From NCBI RefSeq assembly GCF_019343455.1, contig NZ_CP049362.1, positions 620,001-684,000 of the forward strand: 64,000 nucleotides of DNA, given 5' to 3'. This DNA is from Alcaligenes ammonioxydans. GTDB taxonomy: Bacteria; Pseudomonadota; Gammaproteobacteria; Burkholderiales; Burkholderiaceae_B. Position 1 is the stretch's first letter. Every line of letters begins with the position of its first letter. The notes below the pieces were generated by a model. It had not been told where the DNA came from. It did no database searches and saw nothing but the letters and a program-made list of their open reading frames with translations. Position numbers and translations under genes: made by a program. Below are positions 1-14,041 of this stretch, in pieces.

Positions 1-1775
1 CACTTACCACTTGGTAGCGCCTCCAGGAAGTCCATTAACCGGCTCTGGAGGCCGGGCTGTGCCTTCACGAGGACGGTGAGGCCATCTACACCTGCAGGCC
101 TGGTCTCAAAAGCGCCGGAGCCCATAATCTTGCTGCGCACGGCCTCGAACACCTTCTCGGCTTCGGGTTGCACGAGTTGCTTTAACTCGGCTTCGTAGCT
201 TTGGACGGTCATCTTGCCGCCGAACAGTTTCTCGACCACAGCAGCCAGGTGACCCAACACCGATACCGGGCCGAAGTAGTCCTTCTTGTCCTTTGTCACG
301 AACAGGTAAGGGCGCAGATCGAGTCCTGATAGCTTCGGCAGGAGGAGCGCCCAGTCGCGCACCGGCTCCGACGACTTCCACTCGGTCAACACAGCGTTGT
401 CAGACACAGCGGTGGGCTCAGTGGCCTTCTGCCCCTTCGGCTCGCTAGCTTTGCCGTCAGCCAGTGCAAGGCTCTTTTCCAGCGTTTCGAGGTCTTCACA
501 TAGCCCTTGCGGATGGACTGCCGCGACGAATGCGACCTGCTCGAACAACCTTGGGAGGAAGCGTTCCGCAAGCATGAGCTTCGCCAGCACGGGTAGCTTG
601 ATGTCGTCACCGAAACCGCGCGCGGTCGCAGTGCGCTCGCGCAGCAGCAACGTGTTGAGAAAGCGCTTGATCTGGCGCGGGTTGCCCTTTGTACCGCTCG
701 CCAAAATGGGACCGATCTGGTCGCTGAGTGCAAGTGCGTTGTTCGCCTTGTCGGCTTGCTTGCCGAGGGCCGTCTTGACCGCTGCGGCATCAAGACCGCC
801 GTTGGTCCAAGGACGTTTCAGCTTCTCTCTTGCTACGGTGATTAGCTTTCCATAGTCCGCGTCGTCCTCCCCGACCTCAGCGCCGGCCAGCAACAACGTC
901 ACGTAGATCCGAGTCTCGGTCTCACCCAGCGCCGGGATGCGGAACGGAACCTGGATGAGCTTTTCGAGGTAATTGCGGGCGTAATCGCGCGGTCCAGTGC
1001 TGTCGGGTAGGTCAGGAAAGTGCTTACGCACCGCGTATTCGATCATCGCCTCGTCTGCTGCAACGACGAACGCCGTCTGGGCAGTGAAGACAAACAACCG
1101 GATCGCTTCGAGCGTTTCAATGGCCGTATCGGGCAGGCAGCGGTCGAGATCGTCAATCAGGACAACAAGCTGCTTGATGCCAGCATCTTTCAGGAGTTGG
1201 TCGAACGCTTTGCGGAAGGCCTCCACTTCCTCCGGCACATTCTTGGACTCGCCTGGTTTGAGCAGGTCTTTCGCTTCGTTGATGGCGGTCGAGAGGTTTT
1301 CTTTCGTAACAAGCTTTGCAGGATCTGCCACTAATGCTTCGAGCGACCCGACAATCGCCCCGATTTGTTCGGGTGTCGGGATACCGGTGAATGCGGTCAG
1401 GGCCAGTCCGCCGGCTCGCTTGGCCACCTTCAACCAGTCGATGCGACGAAAGACATCCTTGACGGCCACTGCCGCCGTCTTCAATGCCGGACGTTTCTCG
1501 ACCAAGCCCGTGACGATCCCTTCGATCAAGGCGATCTTCGCGTCCTCGAAGCCTTGAAAGCGCCATCCATTGAACTTCAGGCACAGGACATCGCCCTGAT
1601 CAGAAAAACCAGCTTCGATCATTTCGAGCACGCTGGACTTTCCTGCCCCCCAGTCGCCGTGCACACCGATAGTCACAGGGTGGTCTGGCTTCGCGCGAAG
1701 TAGCCCAATGATCGTGGAGGCAATTGCCTCGTTGTTGAGTAGATCGACCTTGGTCTCGTTATCGGTCAGGATCAT
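1..1775 (-). CDS. KAP-family P-loop NTPase, C-terminus cut by window edge
   Basis: The frame stays open from an ATG at 1775 to the left edge, giving at least 591 residues without a stop. A Walker A motif GDWGAGKS lies at about residues 40-47 and a Walker B strand LVVLIDDLDR at about 203-212. This spacing and the IDDLDR form are typical of KAP NTPases, which occur in anti-phage systems such as Qat and in other toxin-like contexts. The start has AGGGAGA about 5 bases upstream. It follows hsdR on the same strand after 45 bp, so it is probably the last known gene of the hsd operon. Family call is confident; a defence role is inferred from neighbours. The missing C-terminus could hold further domains. 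Confidence 0.85.
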   Translation of the reverse strand, partial: MILTDNETKVDLLNNEAIASTIIGLLRAKPDHPVTIGVHGDWGAGKSSVLEMIEAGFSDQGDVLCLKFNGWRFQGFEDAKIALIEGIVTGLVEKRPALKTAAVAVKDVFRRIDWLKVAKRAGGLALTAFTGIPTPEQIGAIVGSLEALVADPAKLVTKENLSTAINEAKDLLKPGESKNVPEEVEAFRKAFDQLLKDAGIKQLVVLIDDLDRCLPDTAIETLEAIRLFVFTAQTAFVVAADEAMIEYAVRKHFPDLPDSTGPRDYARNYLEKLIQVPFRIPALGETETRIYVTLLLAGAEVGEDDADYGKLITVAREKLKRPWTNGGLDAAAVKTALGKQADKANNALALSDQIGPILASGTKGNPRQIKRFLNTLLLRERTATARGFGDDIKLPVLAKLMLAERFLPRLFEQVAFVAAVHPQGLCEDLETLEKSLALADGKASEPKGQKATEPTAVSDNAVLTEWKSSEPVRDWALLLPKLSGLDLRPYLFVTKDKKDYFGPVSVLGHLAAVVEKLFGGKMTVQSYEAELKQLVQPEAEKVFEAVRSKIMGSGAFETRPAGVDGLTVLVKAQPGLQSRLMDFLEALPSGK

Positions 1776-1820
1776 CTGTCTCTCCCTGAAGTCTTCTCAA
1801 TCCCCTACCGCCAGGTGTAA

Positions 1821-5027
<3,207 letters not shown>

Positions 5028-5058
5028 TGTTCTCCTGCGATCTTGGATTCGTACATTT

Positions 5059-6105
5059 CTATTCCGTCCCCAATCCAAACAGTCCTCGCAGCTCGTTTAT
5101 TTCTGTTGCGAAGCTATTTCTGCTTTCTTCGTGACGTGTGGCTTCTCCAATAATTTCGTATTCAAGCCGCCGATCGGGCACTTCGCCTCGTGTCTTTCTA
5201 AAGATGCAAAGACGAGTCGTGTGGCCCACACCGTCCTCGCGAAAATGAATCATTGGGCGAAGCCCGAAAATCAACCCATCAGCAATCACTAGCATCTGCC
5301 TTTGTTGGAAATACCTCGCCGAATCGAGCATTTGCTGATGACTAATCTTGATATTCTGAATCGTCCTGGTAGAGCTGTGCCCTCTGAATATTTCACATCT
5401 CAGAGTTGTTCCATCAACTTGACTCAAATACCGAACGATTTGTATGTCTTCCAGGCCATCCAGCTCTGCAAGAACTTCGACGACGTCTACGTAGCATTCG
5501 CTGATCCAACTCCGTGCCTGTGCTTCGGACTGCGCTGCGCTATGAGAGAAGGCATTGCGAGACTGGTTGAGCTCCTTCATCGCCGCGAGTGTCCCCGCCG
5601 GTGATATTTTCGCGACGGCTGGTAAAATTCCTACGGCGCTCAGCTGGGTAGTTATGTGCTCTATGTTCTCCAGTCTTTTTGCAACACTGTCGGTGAACAA
5701 GTCCTTAAACTTCAGCGGATCTGCGACCAGGATATTTCGATGACGGCATTCCGCCACGGCGAGTGCGTGCAGGATGTCGATGACCGATTCCCATGTGTCG
5801 CGGAGAAGATGAAGGCGCTGCAGATCACTTTCATACCCATTTTCGAATCGGTAGAAATAATAAGCAATCGGTGATGGAAATTGATTGCATACAGCCTCCC
5901 TTATTGCTTGTTCGCGCTGCTGCGTGAAGTCTGAAAATGTAGCCTCATAAGTATCCGGGCTCATGCTAAAAAGAACAAAACTTGGCCTTGGCTGATAGCC
6001 GAGAATGTCGAGCGTTCCGCCCGACTGTTCTGAGTACTGTTCATCTAGCCATTCGTTATATGGCGGACAAGCCTCATAATTTGTAGGGTCGAGCTGAAGC
6101 TTCAT
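5059..6105 (-). CDS. HEPN-like protein embedded in type I RM operon
   Basis: A protein of 348 residues with no family I can name firmly. The middle third is helical and holds RNAFSH at about residues 183-188. This matches the RX4H signature of HEPN domains, which are often RNases in abortive-infection and toxin-antitoxin systems. The C-terminal third looks beta-rich. The chosen ATG lies just after the hsdS stop and has GAGG 9 bases upstream; a start 30 bases earlier would overlap hsdS and lacks a ribosome site. The gene sits between hsdS and hsdR, where some type I loci carry anticodon nucleases or other accessory toxins. HEPN assignment rests on the motif and helical context only. Confidence 0.6.
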   Translation of the reverse strand: MKLQLDPTNYEACPPYNEWLDEQYSEQSGGTLDILGYQPRPSFVLFSMSPDTYEATFSDFTQQREQAIREAVCNQFPSPIAYYFYRFENGYESDLQRLHLLRDTWESVIDILHALAVAECRHRNILVADPLKFKDLFTDSVAKRLENIEHITTQLSAVGILPAVAKISPAGTLAAMKELNQSRNAFSHSAAQSEAQARSWISECYVDVVEVLAELDGLEDIQIVRYLSQVDGTTLRCEIFRGHSSTRTIQNIKISHQQMLDSARYFQQRQMLVIADGLIFGLRPMIHFREDGVGHTTRLCIFRKTRGEVPDRRLEYEIIGEATRHEESRNSFATEINELRGLFGLGTE

Positions 6106-6109
6106 CTGA

Positions 6110-8969
<2,860 letters not shown>

Positions 8970-8976
8970 CTTGTTC

Positions 8977-9903
8977 TTACCCTTTACGTAATGTCTTTGC
9001 TACCGGGGCTTGATAGCCCGGTGCGAGCTTTGCGTTCTCAACGCCGTACAGGGTCAGCGGATCGCTGAGCCATAGGCGGTACTGTTCTTCCTTGAGCCGG
9101 TGGTCGGGCGAGCAGTCCACGCTCCAGCGCAGCAGCATGTACCCCGCGACCGCAGCGCGCACACGCATCCGTATCGAACCGTCAGTCATCCCGTAATCCA
9201 TCTTGATGATCTCGGGGCGCTCAAGGCGCGGATGCGGCACGAAGTCCAACTCGACGATGCGCGTCCACTGGATGTCGTTGTCCGGACGCTCGTTGGCCTG
9301 TGGTTCTTCGTCGAGCAGCGTTGGCGCTTCGATGCGGGTGACGACGAAATCCCGAAACTCTCCGCTCTTGCGATCAAAGGTCCGGACGTGCCAGCGCAGG
9401 CCGGTATCCACCAGCGCGAAGGGAACGATGACGCGCTCGGACTCACCGCTGCTCATCGAGTGGTAGCGGATGGCGACGGGCCGCTTGGCGTGGATCGCCC
9501 GGCAAACCGGGGCAAGCACGTCCATCCTGGGGTTGCTCAGAGCGGTGGGTGACTCGCACGGCAGCAGCGGCTGCGTTGCACCGTTCAAGCCATCGCCGAA
9601 GCCGAGCGCCAGCGCCGACAGCACGCGCTGCGATGCGTGGTCGAACAGCGGCGAAAACGCCTGCCCGATCCGGTAGATCTTGTTGCTGCCGTCAAAAGTG
9701 ATGTTCTGCGGCGCGATTTCCCGGTACAGCGCCAAGTCACGTGTCGCCCCTGCCGGAGCCACGCCGAAGCGTTCAATCAGGTCTGGGCGACCGATCTCAC
9801 CAAAGAAGTAGAGCCGGAAGTCGATGTAGGCCAGCCGCTCGCGCTGGGCGTGGCTCAAGCTTTCGACGCGCTGGGGTGGAGTCACCAACTGCTCCTCATC
9901 CAA
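8977..9903 (-). CDS. WYL-domain transcriptional regulator (CapW/BrxR-like)
   Basis: A 308-residue protein with an N-terminal winged-helix region (about residues 20-70) and a WYL-type domain from about 130 to 200, where ligand-binding residues fall around [10 protein letters not shown] and [18 protein letters not shown]. Regulators of this type (CapW, BrxR) repress phage-defence operons by binding palindromes in their promoters. Here it is the first gene of the hsd operon, 7 bp before hsdM, so autoregulation of the whole operon is likely. The start is uncertain: the longest reading begins at TTG 9903 without a good ribosome site, while GTG 9885 sits 6 bases after GAGGAG. Confidence 0.85.
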   Translation of the reverse strand: MDEEQLVTPPQRVESLSHAQRERLAYIDFRLYFFGEIGRPDLIERFGVAPAGATRDLALYREIAPQNITFDGSNKIYRIGQAFSPLFDHASQRVLSALALGFGDGLNGATQPLLPCESPTALSNPRMDVLAPVCRAIHAKRPVAIRYHSMSSGESERVIVPFALVDTGLRWHVRTFDRKSGEFRDFVVTRIEAPTLLDEEPQANERPDNDIQWTRIVELDFVPHPRLERPEIIKMDYGMTDGSIRMRVRAAVAGYMLLRWSVDCSPDHRLKEEQYRLWLSDPLTLYGVENAKLAPGYQAPVAKTLRKG

Positions 9904-9957
9904 GGCGGACGACCAAAAGACTGAGATTGGTTTTATATTGGACCATTATTGGCGCCT

Positions 9958-9980
9958 AATGTAATCAGTTTGATCACATT
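9958..9980. promoter_or_regulatory. Candidate operator of the WYL-hsd operon
   Basis: AATGTAATCA and TGATCACATT form an inverted repeat around GTT with one mismatch in ten. It lies about 55 bp upstream of the first gene of the hsd operon, where a CapW/BrxR-type repressor would be expected to bind. A TATAAA-like -10 element for the minus strand lies downstream of it, near 9930. Confidence 0.55.
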
Positions 9981-10096
9981 ATGCACCGTCAAGTGGACGC
10001 CTACAACACTGCTACACCTATACGCTGGGTCGTCAAGTTCAGGACAAGCTAGCCCGCTAACCGGTGCACCTTATCTGCTGCATCCTGTTGGAGTCG

Positions 10097-10963
10097 TTAG
10101 CTCTGTTCCGGCTCCTCAGGATGAACACCCTGAATGCCCAAGCCATGCCTCGCCTCCAGCTCCAAAATCCGGGCCTCACGCGCTTCCAGCTGCTTGATCA
10201 GGGCCTGCGCCTCCAGCATGGTTTTCTCGGCAAATGAACGCAGTTGGCGGTCTCGTTCGCCCGTCCCACGCGTGATCTCTCGCGCACGCTGGAGCAGCGC
10301 GGCCTGCGCCGGCAGCCCAAACTTCACTCGCGTCCATTGCGCACGACTCATGCGCTGGCGACCCGGCCCCAAACGAGCGAGTCCAGACGGACCGGCAACG
10401 TCCTCCCAGAATCGGTCCTGAAATGCGCGCATTGCCGTGTTGTAGGCATGGCGCTGTTCCTTGGGTGTTTGAGCGCCCTTTGCCGCACGGAAGCCGGGAT
10501 GCAATTCCTTGACGTTGCCACCGTCAGGATTGACGACATAGAAGTGGAGATGCGGGTGCGCCTCATCGATGTGCTCGACAACAGACCGAAGGCGACCACC
10601 GAATTCCGTTTGCAGCCACTCCACGGCGCTTTGCTTCCAGTAGCTGTATTCCATGCCGCCACGTGGATACGACGCCACTCCGGCCAGCAGGACGGACGCA
10701 TCCTTTCGCAAACGGCGACCAGCTGCGTCAGTGCTGCGCGCATGTATGGCGCCAACTTCCGCTTCCAGATCAGCCAGGCTGGGACAATGCAGCAGGTTGG
10801 GTCGCCTCGGTCTCGGCACATGCAAGCAGGCTTGCGGCTCGCGGCTGGCCTCAGCAATCACGTCGCGCACAGCCCATTTCCGATCTGCTCCCCGCGAGGT
10901 TTTCTTCGGTGAGTGCAGCGAATAGACAGCGATGTGAACAAACTGGATGCCGCCTGTGATCAT
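10097..10963 (-). CDS. MobV/Pre-like relaxase (plasmid mobilization protein)
   Basis: Likely nicks oriT during conjugative mobilization. The core shows EHIDEAHPHLHFYVV at about residues 135-149 (from the 10963 start), the HxH metal-binding motif with preceding acidic residues typical of MobV relaxases. The N-terminus resembles the family start around HVPRPRRPN. The C-terminal 60 residues are a charged helix, probably a coiled coil. ATG 10963 is chosen because the longer upstream reading crosses repeat-rich non-coding DNA. At 288 residues it is short for MobV, so it may be a minimal or decayed form. It is the last gene of an AlpA-rep-like-mob gene set. Confidence 0.7.
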   Translation of the reverse strand: MITGGIQFVHIAVYSLHSPKKTSRGADRKWAVRDVIAEASREPQACLHVPRPRRPNLLHCPSLADLEAEVGAIHARSTDAAGRRLRKDASVLLAGVASYPRGGMEYSYWKQSAVEWLQTEFGGRLRSVVEHIDEAHPHLHFYVVNPDGGNVKELHPGFRAAKGAQTPKEQRHAYNTAMRAFQDRFWEDVAGPSGLARLGPGRQRMSRAQWTRVKFGLPAQAALLQRAREITRGTGERDRQLRSFAEKTMLEAQALIKQLEAREARILELEARHGLGIQGVHPEEPEQS

Positions 10964-10990
10964 GGCGCACCGTGTTCGCAAACATAGTGA

Positions 10991-11031
10991 CCGACTATAT
11001 TTATCGCCGCTGTCGCAACGATAAATGTCGG
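10991..11031. repeat. Inverted repeat upstream of the relaxase gene, oriT candidate
   Basis: CCGAC, a three-base bulge and ATTTATCG on the left pair perfectly with CGATAAAT and GTCGG on the right, around a 12-base loop. It lies 28 bp upstream of the relaxase start codon, a usual place for MobV-type oriT. No nick site can be identified from sequence alone. Confidence 0.45.
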
Positions 11032-11064
11032 CCAGGGAGAAATCCCCTGGACCCCGCCGCCCAA

Positions 11065-11195
11065 TGTGCAAACAGTATGTTGAAACTGTGCGAACCAATG
11101 GGCGAGACTGTGTGAACAACTGGCTGATTTGATGCCAACCCTTGTGTTAACAGTGCGGCAACCATGTGGGGCAATGTGGCGCACATTGTGTAATC
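11065..11195. repeat. Degenerate direct 9-mers, iteron-like
   Basis: Six 9-mers of the form TGTGYRAAC (with variants) lie in the same orientation starting at 11065, 11078, 11087, 11109, 11143 and 11187. Spacing is irregular (13, 9, 22, 34 and 44 bases). They may bind the nearby replication-initiator-like protein or be part of oriT. The irregular spacing argues against a classical iteron array. Confidence 0.35.
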
Positions 11196-11592
11196 AGTGT
11201 GCGAGTTTCCCACGGCGCCTCCGCTGATTACCAAAAACTTGCACGAGCAGACCGTCATCCGCCAGGCCATTCAGCAATTCCGGTGCGGCCAAATGGACTG
11301 GAGTTGATGGGACTTGCCGCAGCCTGTAGATGACCGCATCGAATGAAAGCCGGGCCACATACTCGCGGAGCACGAAGCCGCTGTCCGTATATTCGATCAA
11401 CGTGGTCTGATCGAGCGCAATGAGGCAAAGCCGCATGCATCGGTCGTTACCAAGAGCTGGTTGCTGTACGCACTCAATATTGACCCTGCCCGTCGCCACG
11501 GTGCAGGTTTGCATCCATCCCCAGCCAGCCCATTTATCATCCGCCACGACATCTCGCCAGGCGAATCGGTTTGCCAAGTTTTTGTTGTTCAT
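11194..11592 (-). CDS. Hypothetical protein coupled to the rep-like gene
   Basis: A 132-residue protein I do not recognise. It is tryptophan-rich near the N-terminus (WRDVVADDKWAGWGW), shows no membrane segment, and ends in a basic tail (NQRRRRGK). Its ATG overlaps the stop of the rep-like gene by four bases, a sign of translational coupling. This placement between a replication-type gene and a relaxase gene suggests a mobile-element accessory function, but nothing in the sequence defines it. Confidence 0.55.
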   Translation of the reverse strand: MNNKNLANRFAWRDVVADDKWAGWGWMQTCTVATGRVNIECVQQPALGNDRCMRLCLIALDQTTLIEYTDSGFVLREYVARLSFDAVIYRLRQVPSTPVHLAAPELLNGLADDGLLVQVFGNQRRRRGKLAH

Positions 11593-12506
11593 GCTGTGCC
11601 TCGTGGCATTACCGATGTGTGTGACTTCTTTGCGAGTTCATCACGCATCTGCTGGAGCCTTTCTCTGGCTTGAGCCCGGTCCACCACTGGCCGATCCGTC
11701 ACGATTGCTTGAGTGGGCTCAGCTGCGGCTTCCACGGCGCGTTGCCGCCTGATGATTTGCCGAAGGTCCCGTCGCAGCTCTGACCCAGCCGACAAGGTGA
11801 ACTTGCCCTCGCGAGCCCTGCGCAGCAGGGAGGCAAGGAATTGGGGGACAGTCTTCCGGATACTGTTTTGGCGCTTGCATTCGAGGACTTCTGCCAAGAC
11901 ATCCAGGGCTACGGAGGTGGAGAGACCCGTGCATTGATCCCGCGTCTTTTGGGGTTCGAGTGATAGCTTTTGGCACAACCACAACCAGCACTCTTCATCC
12001 GCCTCGTCCATGATCAAGGTCGGCGACTCGTCAGTCTCAGGTGGCGTGTCTTCTGGCCCGGTAGTGGTTGTCTTTGATAAATCCAATTTTTCTAAAAATA
12101 CAGTGTTTGTAGCCCCTTGGTCGCCCTGAACTGGGTGATCCAGAACTGGCTCTTCCACGCGTGGGTTTTCAAGGTGTGGAGCCCAGTCCACAATCGGCTC
12201 ATCACTGACAATCCATTTCGAATGGATGAATCGCCCGGATGCAGCGCGCTCACGGACGATTCGCATGTAATTCAGGCGCTCAAGCTGTTGGATCGCACTG
12301 CGCATTGCCGTTTCCCCTTCATTGCGCGCTTTGCAAAGAAATTCGATGCTGATGCGAAACCCTGGTGGGAGTGACAGCAGATGAACAATCACCCCGAGAG
12401 ATTTCGAGCTAAGTTCATCATTGCGAATCAAAGCATTCGGGATTTGAGTGAAATTCCCCGTGTGCCGACGCCGAACGATCAGCAATTGAGAGGTGTTCAC
12501 GGGCAT
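11589..12506 (-). CDS. Replication-initiator-like winged-helix protein
   Basis: About 305 residues. Residues 10-110 read like the winged-helix domain of plasmid or phage replication proteins: FTQIPNALIRNDELSSKSLG, then PPGFRISIEFLCKARNEGE and a basic wing. The middle is acidic and proline-rich, and the C-terminal half (QFLASLLRRAREGKF onward) is helical and basic. Such proteins occur beside AlpA and mob genes in integrative mobilizable elements. Starts at ATG 12506 and GTG 12512 are both possible. A replication role is inferred from the fold-like pattern and context. Confidence 0.55.
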   Translation of the reverse strand: MPVNTSQLLIVRRRHTGNFTQIPNALIRNDELSSKSLGVIVHLLSLPPGFRISIEFLCKARNEGETAMRSAIQQLERLNYMRIVRERAASGRFIHSKWIVSDEPIVDWAPHLENPRVEEPVLDHPVQGDQGATNTVFLEKLDLSKTTTTGPEDTPPETDESPTLIMDEADEECWLWLCQKLSLEPQKTRDQCTGLSTSVALDVLAEVLECKRQNSIRKTVPQFLASLLRRAREGKFTLSAGSELRRDLRQIIRRQRAVEAAAEPTQAIVTDRPVVDRAQARERLQQMRDELAKKSHTSVMPRGTA

Positions 12507-12524
12507 CTCCACCGGCCATCATGG

Positions 12525-12743
12525 TCAGCGCTCCACCCGTGCGGTCGCAGCTTGCTGTGCAATCCAGGCCTCGATTTCTTCAGCAAGAAATCCGATGGCC
12601 GCGTTGCGAGAGTTGCCCAGGCGGATCGGGCGCGGGAAGGTTGGGTCTGTTCTCGTCCTGCGCCAAATGGTGACGCGGTTCATGCCCAACTGGGTTTCCA
12701 GGTCGCTGTACCGGAGGATGCGGTTTTTCATTTGATTGCCCAT
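12525..12743 (-). CDS. AlpA-family excisionase-like regulator
   Basis: A 72-residue MerR-like HTH protein: RILRYSDLETQLGMNRVTIW followed by a basic stretch and FPRPIRLGNSRNAAIGFLAEEIEAWI, the AlpA pattern. Members of this family control excision or transcription of prophages and integrative elements. It is the first gene of the minus-strand mobile-element set that runs on through the rep-like gene to mob. Either ATG 12743 or the in-frame ATG four codons later could be used. Confidence 0.85.
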   Translation of the reverse strand: MGNQMKNRILRYSDLETQLGMNRVTIWRRTRTDPTFPRPIRLGNSRNAAIGFLAEEIEAWIAQQAATARVER

Positions 12744-13201
12744 CGTTTCGATTGATGACAGGCAATTCTTCGTTCTGCGTTGTCGGCGTGTCCAGAGGCT
12801 CAGATTTTGGCCATATTCCGAGATTTACATGACAAATTCAGATAACTGATGCGATTGTCAAAAACGTGCAGCGGCATGTTTTTGACCATACGGAGAAACG
12901 CAAGCACTGCGGCCTCAATTAAACGGACAGTTCAACTTCGCATTGGTCGATTGACTTCCGCTCGGGCACGGATACGAAAGCAGCTTTTTCGGAAATCACC
13001 GACCAACGACCATTCACCGCCGAATGACGGATATGGAATCAGTTGTTTTGAATCAGAAGCTAGAAACCTGAATCGCCATCTTTTGAACCAGAAAATGTCC
13101 TTTATCAACAGCTACTTGCGCGATTCGTGGATCGCGAGGGGAAAGATGACGGCGCGAGCGAAGTAAATCATCGATTGTTGCGTTTGCGCAACAATTAATG
13201 C
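12744..13201. other. 458-bp region without a supported gene
   Basis: Upstream of the AlpA-like gene and downstream of the HTH gene. It is relatively A+T-rich toward 13,080 and contains a hairpin at 13174-13195. A plus-strand open frame at 12849-13166 has no ribosome site and an unnatural basic composition, so I do not call it. The alpA promoter must lie in its left part; no element is clear. Confidence 0.6.
13174..13195. terminator. Hairpin just after the HTH gene
   Basis: ATTGTTGCG and CGCAACAAT form a perfect 9-bp stem around TTTG, six bases past the stop of the minus-strand HTH gene. There is no T-run, so either a weak terminator or a protein-binding palindrome. Confidence 0.4.
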
Positions 13202-13924
13202 CTATTTCTGGCTATCCCGTGCTGCGGAGATCCATTGAGCAATCGCGCTGGGATCAAACCCATCATGCAGTGCTGCGCGTAGTGCTTGCTCCAGTTTTTG
13301 CCAGCCGACGGGAGAACTGGTGTTGGTTGAAGCGGTCGGCCAACTGCTATTTCCAAGCTGAAACAGCAGACTGTCCAACAGCTCGTCGTCGCCCACGTCA
13401 TTTGCAGCTTGCTCAGCCAGCGTAAGCAATGCTTCACGCGTGGCACTGACCGGCTCCACCGGGACCGCAGCAAGGGGCTCAGCCAGCGCGATCACACGGT
13501 GCGGCTGAATGAAGTCGGTCAAGTCCTGTGCTGCCGCAACGCCAGCGGTTAGCTCGACGCGGACAAGTACACCGCCAATTTGCAGGAACCGGGTCTTGTT
13601 AAGGCCTGGCTGACCATCCTGGTAAAGCACAACAGCCTCAGAGCCGACGAGGGCGTTCAGCACCAGTCCCAGGTCATCTAAGGCACCAGCGTCCCGCCAT
13701 TGGTGGAGGATGTCTGCGCGTAGGCTGCTCCCCTCCAGCCCTAGGTGATACATCAACGTCGCCACGCGCTTGGCAGAAATGACCTGCTCTTTGCCTCTCA
13801 GCCAAACGGACAGGTTCGCCGGACGGATACCGGTGGCCATCCCCACAGAGCTCAGCGTATCGCCACGCAGGTGCATGAGTGCGGCTGCTATGGCACGCAG
13901 TTGTTCGGCCTGAAGTGTCGGCAT
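13202..13924 (-). CDS. HTH regulator divergent from the AAA ATPase gene
   Basis: A 240-residue protein. Residues 20-60 read as a helix-turn-helix (TLSSVGMATGIRPANLSVWL, then GKEQVISAKRVATLMYHLGL), of XRE-like type. The rest is an unrecognised domain with a beta-rich part (VVLYQDGQPG, FLQIGGVLVRVEL) and a helical tail. ATG 13924 has AGGTG close upstream. It is divergent from the AAA ATPase gene, and the shared 117-bp intergenic region contains long mirrored repeats, so it probably regulates both. Confidence 0.65.
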   Translation of the reverse strand: MPTLQAEQLRAIAAALMHLRGDTLSSVGMATGIRPANLSVWLRGKEQVISAKRVATLMYHLGLEGSSLRADILHQWRDAGALDDLGLVLNALVGSEAVVLYQDGQPGLNKTRFLQIGGVLVRVELTAGVAAAQDLTDFIQPHRVIALAEPLAAVPVEPVSATREALLTLAEQAANDVGDDELLDSLLFQLGNSSWPTASTNTSSPVGWQKLEQALRAALHDGFDPSAIAQWISAARDSQK

Positions 13925-13941
13925 ACGGCACCTACATTGTT

Positions 13942-14029
13942 CTAACAGTAAATCACTATAACAAAGCGACCATCACCCAGCCAAGACTTGGCATGCTGCG
14001 TTTACGTGGTTATAGTAATTTATAGTTAG
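13942..14029. promoter_or_regulatory. Mirrored 21-bp repeats in a divergent promoter
   Basis: The left arm 13942-13962 and right arm 14009-14029 are inverted copies matching at 18 of 21 positions, with 46 bp between. The right arm itself holds two direct copies of TTATAGT ten bases apart. Each arm lies next to one of the two divergent genes, which suggests a pair of operators for the HTH regulator. Confidence 0.6.
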
Positions 14030-14041
14030 ATGGAGAGTGCC

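Noticed and set aside
12849..13166. Plus-strand open frame of 105 codons between the AlpA-like and HTH genes
   Set aside because: No ribosome site, Arg/Ser-rich with no hydrophobic core pattern; the area is better read as a promoter and intergenic region.
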